Shown piece by piece: positions 5,454-11,979 of a DNA stretch of 17,763 nt; the first letter of the stretch is position 1, and each line of letters starts with the position of its first letter. The notes below the pieces were generated by a model, which searched no databases, had not been told where the DNA came from, and saw only the letters and a list, made by a program, of their open reading frames with translations. The stretch lies in the NCBI GenBank assembly GCA_031259225.1, contig JAIRLT010000197.1, positions 1 to 17,763 of the forward strand, written 5' to 3'. The position numbers and the translations under genes were made by a program. The DNA is from Prevotellaceae bacterium. GTDB lineage: Bacteria > Bacteroidota > Bacteroidia > Bacteroidales > UBA932.

Positions 5454-5461
5454 CAAAGATA
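5454..5461 (-). promoter_or_regulatory. Putative -7 box for the toxin-antitoxin pair
   Basis: On the minus strand the sequence reads TATCTTTG, matching TAnnTTTG, 39 bases upstream of the antitoxin ATG and only 12 bases past the stop of the nfnB-like gene. No clear TTG at -33. It would allow the pair to be transcribed separately from the oxidoreductase gene. Confidence 0.5.
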
Positions 5462-5472
5462 GAAAAAAATAA

Positions 5473-6861
5473 TCATTGTGCATTTTGTAGCGCCTTATCT
5501 ATTGCTTTTGCCGCTTTGCGTCCTGCGCCCATAGCCAGAATGACGGTGGCGGCGCCGGTAACGATATCGCCGCCGGCAAATACGCCCTTGCGGGATGTTG
5601 CGCCATGTTCATCAGCTACGATACATTGGCGTTTGTTCGTTTCCAGTCCTTTTGTAGTGCTTGTTATTAGCGGGTTTGGCGAAGTGCCAAGCGACATGAT
5701 AACCACATCGGCGTCCAGTTCAAACTCGGAACCGGGAATGACTGCCGGGCTGCGGCGTCCGCTGCTATCGGGTTCCCCGAGCGCCATTTTTACGCACCGC
5801 ATCCCGCGTACCCATTCTTGTTCATTGCCGAGTATTTCCACTGGATTGGACAGTAAGTGAAAAACGACGCCCTCTTCCTTCGCATGGTGCACCTCTTCTA
5901 TCCGTGCCGGCAGTTCGTTTTCCGTGCGGCGATAGACAATCATCACCTCCGCGCCCAGCCGCAATGCCGAGCGGGCGGCGTCCATCGCCACGTTGCCGCC
6001 GCCGACCACCGCTACCCGTTTACCTACATAAACAGGCGTGTCATAAGTTGTGTCGTACGCCCGCATCAGGTTGTTGCGTGTCAGAAATTCATTGGCGGAA
6101 ACCACGCCATTCAGGTTTTCGCCCGGAATGCCCATGAATTTCGGCAATCCTGCGCCGGAGGCGATGAATACCGCCTCAAATTTTTCTTCATCGAATAAAT
6201 CATCTACCGTCAGCGTACGACCAATGATAACATTGGTTTCAATGATAACGCCCAATTTTTTCAACTGGTCTATTTCGTGTTCCACCACGGTTGCCTTTGG
6301 CAGGCGAAATTCCGGAATGCCGTATTCCAACACGCCTCCGGCTTTGTGCAATGCTTCAAAAATGGTTACACCGTATCCCCATTTCGCCAGGTCGCCGGCA
6401 CAGGCAAGTCCCGCAGGTCCGCTCCCTACAACCGCTACACGATGCCCGTTGCTTGGTTGTTTTTCCAAAAAGGCAATATTATTTTCGCGGCTGTAGTCAG
6501 CTACAAAGCGCTCCAGCTTTCCGATATTCACCGGTTTGTTTTTCACGCCGAGAATACAACTGCCTTCGCATTGGGTTTCCTGTGGGCATACCCGCCCACA
6601 TACGGCGGGCAGGCTACTGTCGGCGGCAATGATACGCGCCGCGCCGGCGAAGTTTTGCAACGCCACCTGCGCAATGAATAACGGAATTTGAATATTCACC
6701 GGACAGGCGGAAACACATCGCGGGTTCTTACATTGCAAGCACCGTGTGGCTTCCAGCGCAGCCTCCCCGGCAGTATATCCCAAACACACTTCGTCGAAAT
6801 TGTGCCGGCGCACTTGCGGGTCTTGTTCTTTGGCTTCTATTCGTGGAATTTTATTTGCCAT
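5473..6861 (-). CDS. NfnB/SudA-type oxidoreductase large subunit (glutamate synthase small-subunit family)
   Basis: The 462-residue flavoprotein resembles GltD/NfnB/SudA. The N-terminal ferredoxin-like region has C-x2-C-x4-C-x3-C-P (Cys41, 44, 49, 53) and a second set (Cys88, 92, 98, 102) for iron-sulfur clusters. An FAD motif, V-G-S-G-P-A-G, lies at 145-151; an NAD(P) motif, V-G-G-G-N-V-A-M-D, at 286-294; and a C-terminal F-A-G-G-D-I-V-T-G-A at 428-437. It would complex with the NfnA-like subunit (3687-4541) to couple NAD(P)H with ferredoxin or sulfur compounds. These two genes normally form one operon; here they converge. An upstream Met at 6903 is in frame but lies beyond a TAnnTTTG box (6890-6883), so the ATG at 6861 is chosen. 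A stand-alone glutamate synthase small subunit is possible but less likely given the NfnA-like gene nearby. Confidence 0.85.
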   Translation of the reverse strand: MANKIPRIEAKEQDPQVRRHNFDEVCLGYTAGEAALEATRCLQCKNPRCVSACPVNIQIPLFIAQVALQNFAGAARIIAADSSLPAVCGRVCPQETQCEGSCILGVKNKPVNIGKLERFVADYSRENNIAFLEKQPSNGHRVAVVGSGPAGLACAGDLAKWGYGVTIFEALHKAGGVLEYGIPEFRLPKATVVEHEIDQLKKLGVIIETNVIIGRTLTVDDLFDEEKFEAVFIASGAGLPKFMGIPGENLNGVVSANEFLTRNNLMRAYDTTYDTPVYVGKRVAVVGGGNVAMDAARSALRLGAEVMIVYRRTENELPARIEEVHHAKEEGVVFHLLSNPVEILGNEQEWVRGMRCVKMALGEPDSSGRRSPAVIPGSEFELDADVVIMSLGTSPNPLITSTTKGLETNKRQCIVADEHGATSRKGVFAGGDIVTGAATVILAMGAGRKAAKAIDKALQNAQ

Positions 6862-6882
6862 TATTTTTGATAAATTGAACCG

Positions 6883-6890
6883 CAAAGATA
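6883..6890 (-). promoter_or_regulatory. Putative -7 box for the nfnB-like gene
   Basis: On the minus strand TATCTTTG fits TAnnTTTG, 21 bases upstream of the chosen ATG. No good TTG is seen at -33. It implies a very short leader and supports the ATG at 6861. Confidence 0.5.
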
Positions 6891-6959
6891 CAAAACAATT
6901 CATTACCTTTCGGTATCATTGCACTGCTTGGGAAATCTATTAAATTTACAGAAAATGTT

Positions 6960-7928
6960 TTACCCTAAAAACGCCTCATCCCTGCCCAATACGGGTTTAT
7001 TTCGCGTTCCTGCAAATAATCGCCCCTGCCTTGTATCCCGCTCTTCGAGGCGTTTTTCGAGCATCCGCAGGATTTCCACATTGCGCAGCAATCCCCAAAC
7101 GGTGTGGTTTACAAAACGCGGCGGCACTTCGCCGATAAAACGTTCTATCATGATGTCGGGCGCTAATCGTTCGAGAAAATCAATGAAAAAATCAATATAT
7201 TCCGGCAATGTGAATGTAACAAAACGTTCGGGATATTGCGCAAATTCCCGCTCCATCACGGTGCCTTTGATAATCTGCAACTGGTGGAATTTTACTGAAT
7301 TCAACGGCAAAGCGGAAATGATGGTTGCCGACGCCAGCATCTCCTCGCGCGTTTCGCCCGGAAGTCCGAAAATAAAATGCGCACCGGTGTGGATACCCCG
7401 GGCGGCGGTCTGCGTTATTGCCGCTTCCGCTTGTGCAAAAGTATGTCCGCGATGGATGTGTTGCAAGGTGTGGTCGTAGCACGATTCCACGCCGTATTCG
7501 ATTTGAACGAACTTTCCCTGTTGTACCAGCGTGGCGAAGTAATCCAGCTTTTCGTTGTCCACACAATCGGGGCGCGTGCCGATAACAATGCCGGCAATTT
7601 TCGGGTGTTCCAGCGCCTGCCGGTAGATTTCCCGGAGTTGTGCCAAAGGAGCGTAGGTGTTGGAGTAGGCTTGGAAATAAGCCAGAAATTTTTCGGCGCG
7701 ACGGTAGCGCACGGCATGAAACATTATGCCCTCTTCAATTTGCTGCACCACCGGCTTCTGGGGTTGGCAATACGAAGGATTGAATGCCTCGTTCAGGCAA
7801 TAAGTACAACCGCCTGTACCAAGCGTGCCGTCGCGGTTGGGACAGGTGAACCCGGCGTTAATCGTTACTTTTTGCAACCGTTCGCCAAACGTTTTTTTGA
7901 ACCAGCCGGTGGCGGCATTATAGCGCAT
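6960..7928 (-). CDS. Radical SAM protein, TIGR01212 (YhcC) family
   Basis: A 322-residue cytosolic protein with the family's unusual cluster motif, C-P-N-R-D-G-T-L-G-T-G-G-C-T-Y-C (Cys29, Cys41, Cys44), which would bind the SAM [4Fe-4S] cluster. Further family features include a K-F-L-A-Y-F-Q-A-Y-S-N-T-Y stretch, the V-I-G-T-R-P-D-C-V strand, E-Y-G-V-E-S and F-G-L-P-G-E-T. Length is close to E. coli YhcC (about 309). The exact reaction of this family is not established to my knowledge. It stands alone: the nfnB-like gene starts about 100 bases downstream on the same strand with its own promoter, and the upstream gene is 96 bases away across a repeat. Confidence 0.88.
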   Translation of the reverse strand: MRYNAATGWFKKTFGERLQKVTINAGFTCPNRDGTLGTGGCTYCLNEAFNPSYCQPQKPVVQQIEEGIMFHAVRYRRAEKFLAYFQAYSNTYAPLAQLREIYRQALEHPKIAGIVIGTRPDCVDNEKLDYFATLVQQGKFVQIEYGVESCYDHTLQHIHRGHTFAQAEAAITQTAARGIHTGAHFIFGLPGETREEMLASATIISALPLNSVKFHQLQIIKGTVMEREFAQYPERFVTFTLPEYIDFFIDFLERLAPDIMIERFIGEVPPRFVNHTVWGLLRNVEILRMLEKRLEERDTRQGRLFAGTRNKPVLGRDEAFLG

Positions 7929-7953
7929 TTTTTTTGAGTTAAAAGTTAAGAGC

Positions 7954-7964
7954 GCCGGCGCCAG
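7954..7964. repeat. Short GC palindrome variant (GCCGGCGCCAG)
   Basis: A degenerate copy of the dispersed palindrome between the radical SAM and YhcH-type genes, flanked by AAAAGTTAAGAG and by AAATTA-rich sequence. Confidence 0.45.
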
Positions 7965-8023
7965 AAAGGAATTAGAAATTATGTATTGGCGACAGCTATA
8001 ATATCATCACATCAAAAACATCA

Positions 8024-8473
8024 TCAAATCACTTTCACTTTTACAACTATTTTCTTTATTTTTCCGTTGCCGATGAGCGGGGCGTGGGCGTCGTGGGGAA
8101 AGAGGATGGCGAGCGTCATCGGCTCCAGTGTGAAAAACGCTTCGGCAGGGTCATTGAAGAAGGCGGTGTCATTCGCTTCGTCGTACTGCCCGGATAGTTG
8201 TTCGCAATAGCTGCGGTCGCGCCAGCCAATAGTTTCTACGCCTTCGAGCGGCATTTGAATATCAATATAGGAGTCGTGGACTTCAAGTTTGGCGTCCTCT
8301 ACATTTTTCCCTTCGCGTACCGAAACCGTCAGGTAAGCATTTTCGCCGTCAATAATGTAGCTGCCTTCCGCCAATTCGTGCAGTGGTTGACTGCGCAGGA
8401 ACTTGAATACTTTTTCGAAATGCCGGTTCATCGGAAAATAACGTTCCAAGCCGGTAAGGGTATCTATAATCAT
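8024..8473 (-). CDS. YhcH/YjgK/YiaL family protein (probable sugar anomerase or related)
   Basis: A 149-residue beta-barrel (cupin-like) protein. It has the family's E-V-H-D-S-Y-I-D-I-Q motif (Glu64, His66, Tyr69, Asp71) and F-P-H-D-A-H-A-P (His127, His130), the residues expected to bind a metal and sugar. The family includes E. coli YhcH (NanQ), linked to sialic acid anomer interconversion, and EbgC, a beta-galactosidase subunit. Length is typical (about 150). No sugar catabolic genes are adjacent, so substrate cannot be assigned. A hairpin with a U-rich tail lies in its short leader at 8521-8507. Confidence 0.85.
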   Translation of the reverse strand: MIIDTLTGLERYFPMNRHFEKVFKFLRSQPLHELAEGSYIIDGENAYLTVSVREGKNVEDAKLEVHDSYIDIQMPLEGVETIGWRDRSYCEQLSGQYDEANDTAFFNDPAEAFFTLEPMTLAILFPHDAHAPLIGNGKIKKIVVKVKVI

Positions 8474-8506
8474 AGTAAAAAATTAAAATATTTCATTTAA
8501 AAACCC

Positions 8507-8521
8507 GCTGCCAAAAGCAGC
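8507..8521 (-). promoter_or_regulatory. Hairpin in the leader of the YhcH-type gene
   Basis: GCTGC and GCAGC pair around TTTTG on the minus strand, followed three bases later by TTTTT, giving a terminator- or attenuator-like shape. It lies 34 bases upstream of the ATG and just downstream of a weak -7 box, TATCTTCG (8541-8534). It could simply stabilise the 5' end of the transcript. Confidence 0.35.
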
Positions 8522-8547
8522 CGTTTATGACTGCGAAGATACACATT

Positions 8548-8578
8548 TTGCCGGGTTCAATAAAAAATACTACCTTTG
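8548..8578 (+). promoter_or_regulatory. Bacteroidota-type promoter for the 8639-8908 gene
   Basis: TTG (8548-8550) and TACCTTTG (8571-8578) are separated by 20 bases, a near-ideal match. Transcription would start near 8585, about 54 bases before the ATG. It partly overlaps a weak leftward -7 box for the YhcH-type gene, so the two genes share a compact divergent promoter region. Confidence 0.65.
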
Positions 8579-8638
8579 AACGCAATTTTAAACCGTAACC
8601 TTAAATCTTTGAATTTTTAAATCTTTAAATTATATTTT

Positions 8639-8908
8639 ATGGCAAGTATCAGACGTATAAAAAAAGACATTGATTACCTGATAAGCGAAGTACTCTCGGA
8701 TTGTTACACGTTCATGTATTTGTTTCCAGAGAAACAACATGAGGCGGCTATTGCCATTATTCAGGACACGGTGGCGCTACGCAATAACCTGATAGACCGC
8801 ACGCGCAAAGTGGAAGGCAAAACTAAAGCGCACTTTCGCATTATTTTTGAAGACCTGCTGAAAGGCGTAGACAGCCTTTTCCGCCGCATCAGTGAATTGA
8901 CGAAATAG
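8639..8908 (+). CDS. Small conserved hypothetical protein, helical
   Basis: An 89-residue, mostly alpha-helical, basic protein beginning M-A-S-I-R-R-I-K-K-D-I-D-Y-L and containing S-E-V-L-S-D-C-Y and F-E-D-L-L-K-G-V-D-S-L-F. It resembles a family of about 90-residue hypothetical proteins I recall in Bacteroidales with the same N-terminal pattern; no function is known to me. It has no signal peptide or membrane segment, so it should be cytosolic. It has its own strong promoter (8548-8578). The next small gene starts 16 bases after its stop, so the two may share a transcript. Confidence 0.75.
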   Translation: MASIRRIKKDIDYLISEVLSDCYTFMYLFPEKQHEAAIAIIQDTVALRNNLIDRTRKVEGKTKAHFRIIFEDLLKGVDSLFRRISELTK

Positions 8909-8924
8909 TTTTTTTGATGTTCGT

Positions 8925-9110
8925 ATGAAAAGTACGCGATACATAACATCCGATGATATAGACAAAAGTAATCTTGAGTTGTTGAGATTGAAAGATTATT
9001 CACCTCGCTATGATGAAAACTATTTAAACACACTGATAACAAAAGCTACGCCCAAATTGATGCAGCTTAGCGAAGATTGGTTGTCAAACTTGCGTGGAGG
9101 AAATTTGTAA
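8925..9110 (+). CDS. Small hypothetical protein (possibly antitoxin-like)
   Basis: A 61-residue frame starting 16 bases after the previous stop, with a Met-Lys start and ending L-S-N-L-R-G-G-N-L. The tail (K-A-T-P-K-L ... W-L-S-N-L-R-G) loosely resembles the C-termini of small Bacteroidota antitoxin-like proteins, but no toxin gene follows: the next feature is the promoter of the structured leader. No family recognised with confidence. It could be an orphan antitoxin or a remnant of a larger locus. Confidence 0.45.
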   Translation: MKSTRYITSDDIDKSNLELLRLKDYSPRYDENYLNTLITKATPKLMQLSEDWLSNLRGGNL

Positions 9111-9134
9111 CGAATAATTTTTTCTAAAAAATAG

Positions 9135-9164
9135 TTGCAAATAAAAAACAAGTTACTATATTTG
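9135..9164 (+). promoter_or_regulatory. Bacteroidota-type promoter for the 9520-10542 gene
   Basis: TTG (9135-9137) is separated by exactly 19 bases from TATATTTG (9157-9164), an ideal match and the same spacing as the promoter at 2667-2696. Transcription should begin near 9171, giving a leader of about 350 bases. Confidence 0.75.
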
Positions 9165-9196
9165 CAGCATTATTGAAGTTCTTTTTTTAATGATTG

Positions 9197-9329
9197 AAGT
9201 CGATTTTTCGACTTGGTTTTGTTGTAAGAAATCCGCAATATTTCTGACCATAAAGGGACAAATGCCCAAATTAAACGTGGGCTGTAGTTTATTCTTTATG
9301 GTGGGTCTTTGCGGAACCTCTTGCAACAA
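9197..9329 (+). promoter_or_regulatory. Conserved structured leader RNA domain, copy 2
   Basis: A 7-bp hairpin (9197-9203 with 9208-9214, UUUU loop) precedes four nested helices: P1 9219-9228 with 9320-9329; P2 9232-9238 with 9309-9315; P3 9248-9255 with 9294-9301; P4 9264-9268 with 9278-9282. Internal loops match copy 1 (2504-2625, minus strand): AAA opposite ACCT between P1 and P2, ATTTCT between P2 and P3, and AAAC-GTGG at P4. Paired bases differ between copies but remain complementary in both. Downstream, at 9337-9350, is AGTTCACGTTTCGC (AGTTCGCGTTTCGC in copy 1), which in this copy can form a further 7-bp helix (9342-9348 with 9372-9378). It is probably a cis-acting leader of the secreted-protein gene. 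Confidence 0.78.
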
Positions 9330-9401
9330 TAAATTAAGTTCACGTTTCGCTTTTTAATACAAATAAAAATAGAAACGTAGAATTGGCAGCAAGTAAAAAA
9401 T

Positions 9402-9466
9402 TGTGGCAAGGGGTTGTTTTATAGAGAAAGTTTGTGTTTGGTATTACAAACAACCCCAATGCTGCA
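9402..9466 (+). promoter_or_regulatory. Leader stem-loop upstream of the 9520-10542 gene (conserved with 2271-2347)
   Basis: A perfect 10-bp helix (9410-9419 with 9448-9457) is extended across an A-rich internal loop by a 6-bp helix (9402-9407 with 9461-9466) that includes two G-U pairs. The 28-nt loop holds GTTTGTGTTTGG (9430-9441), identical to the loop motif of the other copy. It ends 53 bases before the ATG. Confidence 0.72.
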
Positions 9467-9519
9467 AAAAATAGAACATAGACAATAATTAGGTATCAAA
9501 AACTTTAATAAATACAATT

Positions 9520-10542
9520 ATGAAAAAACTTTTTTTTCTTTTCACAATGCTTGTAAGTATTGCAACCAGCGCGCAGCGCACTACTCCGGTAACTATTGTC
9601 AATACCAAAGTGGACTATTCAACGAAAGTGGTAACATTCGATTTGTCATGGAAAGGCAGCGACGCTAACCACCGCGATGAGGTATGGGTGTTTGTAGATA
9701 TTCAACCTGTCACCGGCGCAAATACATTAGGCAGTTGGTCGCCTGCTACACTTGTACCAAACTCCACAACAGTTACTGCCAGCAGCGGCAATCAATATTC
9801 TTCACTTACATATACGCCGGTAAGCAACAACACGCGCGGCGTATGGGTGGAAGGGGCTGCTACCAATACTGCCAGTACTTTTGCTGCAACAGTGAAAGTA
9901 AAGTTAGCCCCTGCAACGCCCGATCCATTCAATGCTTGCGTGTATGTTACCGACTATCCGCCGCAAGCCGTAGCATACAGCGGCGGTACTTATACATTAA
10001 AAGGTACGCAACCTTTTACTATAACCGGTAATGGGACGATACAAGGTGGCAATAAATATGCAGGCTCTGTTATAACATCCATGACCGACCCTACCGGTTG
10101 CCCCGGCGGCGTTGGACGGGATGAAGTACATAACGGCGGCACCTGTACATCCGGCTTAACCGCTATAGGAAGTTATTGCCGGGATTTGACGGCAGATGAA
10201 GCAACTTATACTACTTGTAGCGGCACGCGACTGGAAGTGAAAAAAAAATATTCCAATAATACATCGTATAATGGTAACTCATCCTGTCCGTCTGGGTGGC
10301 GATTACCAACGGGTACGGAAGCTAAATGTTTATATAGTGCAGGTCTCTTACAAGCCGCGCCGTGGATTTGGCTCATCGATGGCTCATCACTAGATTGTAC
10401 GTGCCAAGAAACCGCTGATCTGTGGTACTCATTGCATATATCCGGTTCTGGGTCATGCACCGGGTGCGGAACCTATGCTAACGGTAAAATATACGCTGTG
10501 GGTGCGTTTAACACAATGTACAACTGGTGTATTCGTGAATGA
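9520..10542 (+). CDS. Secreted Cys-rich protein, paralogue of the 730-2133 product
   Basis: The 340-residue protein has a signal peptide (1-19, ending S-A-Q) almost identical to that of the 730-2133 product. Its N-terminal domain (about 20-190) shares V-D-Y-S-T-K, W-V-F-V-D, G-S-W-S-P-A-T, P-P-x-A-V, G-T-Y-x-L-x-G-T-x-P-F-T-I and V-I-T-S. It lacks the two Ig-like regions of its paralogue and goes directly to a Cys-rich C-terminus (about 194-340) with C-P-S-G-W-R-L-P-T-G-T-E (256-267) and final N-W-C-I-R-E, again like the Fibrobacter succinogenes major paralogous domain. It is probably exported; ligand unknown. Its transcript carries the same leader architecture as the paralogue. The start is at the signal-peptide Met, within AATACAATTATG shared by both genes. 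Confidence 0.8.
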   Translation: MKKLFFLFTMLVSIATSAQRTTPVTIVNTKVDYSTKVVTFDLSWKGSDANHRDEVWVFVDIQPVTGANTLGSWSPATLVPNSTTVTASSGNQYSSLTYTPVSNNTRGVWVEGAATNTASTFAATVKVKLAPATPDPFNACVYVTDYPPQAVAYSGGTYTLKGTQPFTITGNGTIQGGNKYAGSVITSMTDPTGCPGGVGRDEVHNGGTCTSGLTAIGSYCRDLTADEATYTTCSGTRLEVKKKYSNNTSYNGNSSCPSGWRLPTGTEAKCLYSAGLLQAAPWIWLIDGSSLDCTCQETADLWYSLHISGSGSCTGCGTYANGKIYAVGAFNTMYNWCIRE

Positions 10543-10642
10543 TGAGGTAGTAATATAGTGCCTGTCTGCCAATCGTCGAGTATAACAAATATCCAGCGTA
10601 ACATTGGTATCTGCCAAACTGCACAGGGCAGCACAATACAAG

Positions 10643-11875
10643 CTACCCCTGCAATAACTTCAGTATAGCTTCTGTGGCGCCGCAATGTTGCGCTACGTAT
10701 TGCCGGTTGGTGTTGCCTGCGTGGTTGCCGGCAAGCCATTTTTGCAATATGCCGGCAAGTTCTTTTCCGGTAGTATAGCATGCTGCGCCGCCTTGCGAAA
10801 TCAGGTCGCCGGCTTCGCGAAAACGCTGGTAGTTGGGACCAAAAACTACGGGTATACCGTACACTGCCGCTTCCAGCGTGTTGTGTATGCCTGCGCCAAA
10901 CCCGCCGCCAATATACGCCACCGTGCCGTACCGATACACGGACGATAACATTCCAATCGTATCCAACACCAGTACGCGGTGAACAAGGCTATCACCTGTG
11001 TCCCGCGCCCCGCGCCCCATTGAATACCTTGTTACCCCAAAAGGTGCAAAGTATTTGGCGATAGCCGCCAAATGTTCCTCGTGGATTTCATGCGGCACAA
11101 TCACTAATTTGGTATTGGCGGGTAATACGGCAAAAGCGGCGGCGAGTTTTTCTTCATCGGCAAGCCACGTGCTGCCGGCAATAATGGTTGGTTGCCCGGC
11201 GGAAAAATTTTCTATCACCGGTAATTTTTCCGGCGTTTGCGCCAACTGCCACACACGGTCGAAACGCGTGTCGCCGGTGACGAACACATTAGTGATACCA
11301 ATAGAAGCAAGCAATTCTTTGGAAGCCTCGTTTTGTACAAACAGGTAACGGTAGGCGTGCAGCATCTTCCGGAAAAATCCGCCGTACCATTGGAAAAATG
11401 CTTGTGGCGGACGGAATATCGCCGACGCCACATATACCGGAATAGCCTGCTTTTTCAAGGCATGTAAGAGGTTGTGCCAAAAATCGTATTTTATAAAAAT
11501 CACTATTTTCGGTTTCACCGTTGTTACGAACCGGCGGGCATTGCGGGGCGTATCCAACGGCAAGTAAAGCACCCAATCGGCGCCGGTATAATTTTTCCGG
11601 ATTTCATAACCGGAGGGAGAAAAGAAAGTCAGTAAAATTTTGTGTGCCGGAAATCTATTCCGGTAGGCTTCCATCAACGGGCGACCTTGCTCAAACTCGC
11701 CCAGCGACGAACAATGAAACCATGCAACCGGCGCGCCGTCCTGCCCAATGATTTCCCACTGTTTGTACCCGTGTTTACGTCCTCGGCGGAATAAACCGGC
11801 TTTTTTATTCCACAGCGAAACAACCAGTATTATCAACGAATAAAAGTAGATGCCTATATTGTATAACCCATACAT
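10643..11875 (-). CDS. waaA: 3-deoxy-D-manno-octulosonic acid (Kdo) transferase
   Basis: The 410-residue GT-B glycosyltransferase (GT30 family) adds Kdo from CMP-Kdo to the lipid A precursor at the inner face of the inner membrane. It starts with a membrane-anchoring segment (about 4-22), then the N-terminal domain with H-C-S-S-L-G-E-F-E-Q-G-R-P (the conserved catalytic Glu of S-L-G-E at residue 60). The C-terminal domain has the nucleotide-sugar signature A-Y-I-G-G-G-F-G-A-G-I-H-N-T-L-E followed by V-F-G-P-N. Length is normal. The ATG at 11875 is chosen because the in-frame Met at 11902 overlaps a TAnnTTTG box (11907-11900). It is divergent from rmlA, consistent with an envelope-biogenesis neighbourhood. 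Confidence 0.92.
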   Translation of the reverse strand: MYGLYNIGIYFYSLIILVVSLWNKKAGLFRRGRKHGYKQWEIIGQDGAPVAWFHCSSLGEFEQGRPLMEAYRNRFPAHKILLTFFSPSGYEIRKNYTGADWVLYLPLDTPRNARRFVTTVKPKIVIFIKYDFWHNLLHALKKQAIPVYVASAIFRPPQAFFQWYGGFFRKMLHAYRYLFVQNEASKELLASIGITNVFVTGDTRFDRVWQLAQTPEKLPVIENFSAGQPTIIAGSTWLADEEKLAAAFAVLPANTKLVIVPHEIHEEHLAAIAKYFAPFGVTRYSMGRGARDTGDSLVHRVLVLDTIGMLSSVYRYGTVAYIGGGFGAGIHNTLEAAVYGIPVVFGPNYQRFREAGDLISQGGAACYTTGKELAGILQKWLAGNHAGNTNRQYVAQHCGATEAILKLLQG

Positions 11876-11899
11876 TTTAACCTTACCGGAATTTTTTTG

Positions 11900-11907
11900 C
11901 AAAGCTA
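11900..11907 (-). promoter_or_regulatory. Putative -7 box for waaA
   Basis: On the minus strand TAGCTTTG fits TAnnTTTG, 24 bases upstream of the chosen ATG; no clear TTG at -33. It sits next to the rmlA promoter, so the two divergent transcripts share about 45 bases of control region. Confidence 0.5.
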
Positions 11908-11915
11908 ATAAAATT

Positions 11916-11944
11916 TTGCGACTGCATATTTTTTCCTAACTTTG
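11916..11944 (+). promoter_or_regulatory. Bacteroidota-type promoter for rmlA-rmlC-lptG
   Basis: TTG (11916-11918), 18 bases, then TAACTTTG (11937-11944). Transcription would begin near 11951, about 29 bases before the rmlA ATG. Confidence 0.6.
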
Positions 11945-11979
11945 TTCATTATTAAAAACTTTTCAGTTTACCTAAAATT

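Noticed and set aside
9197..9329. 6S RNA or another stand-alone small RNA
   Set aside because: A rod of nested helices fits loosely, but two copies each linked to a paralogous gene and no terminator after P1 favour a leader. Not excluded without a covariance search.
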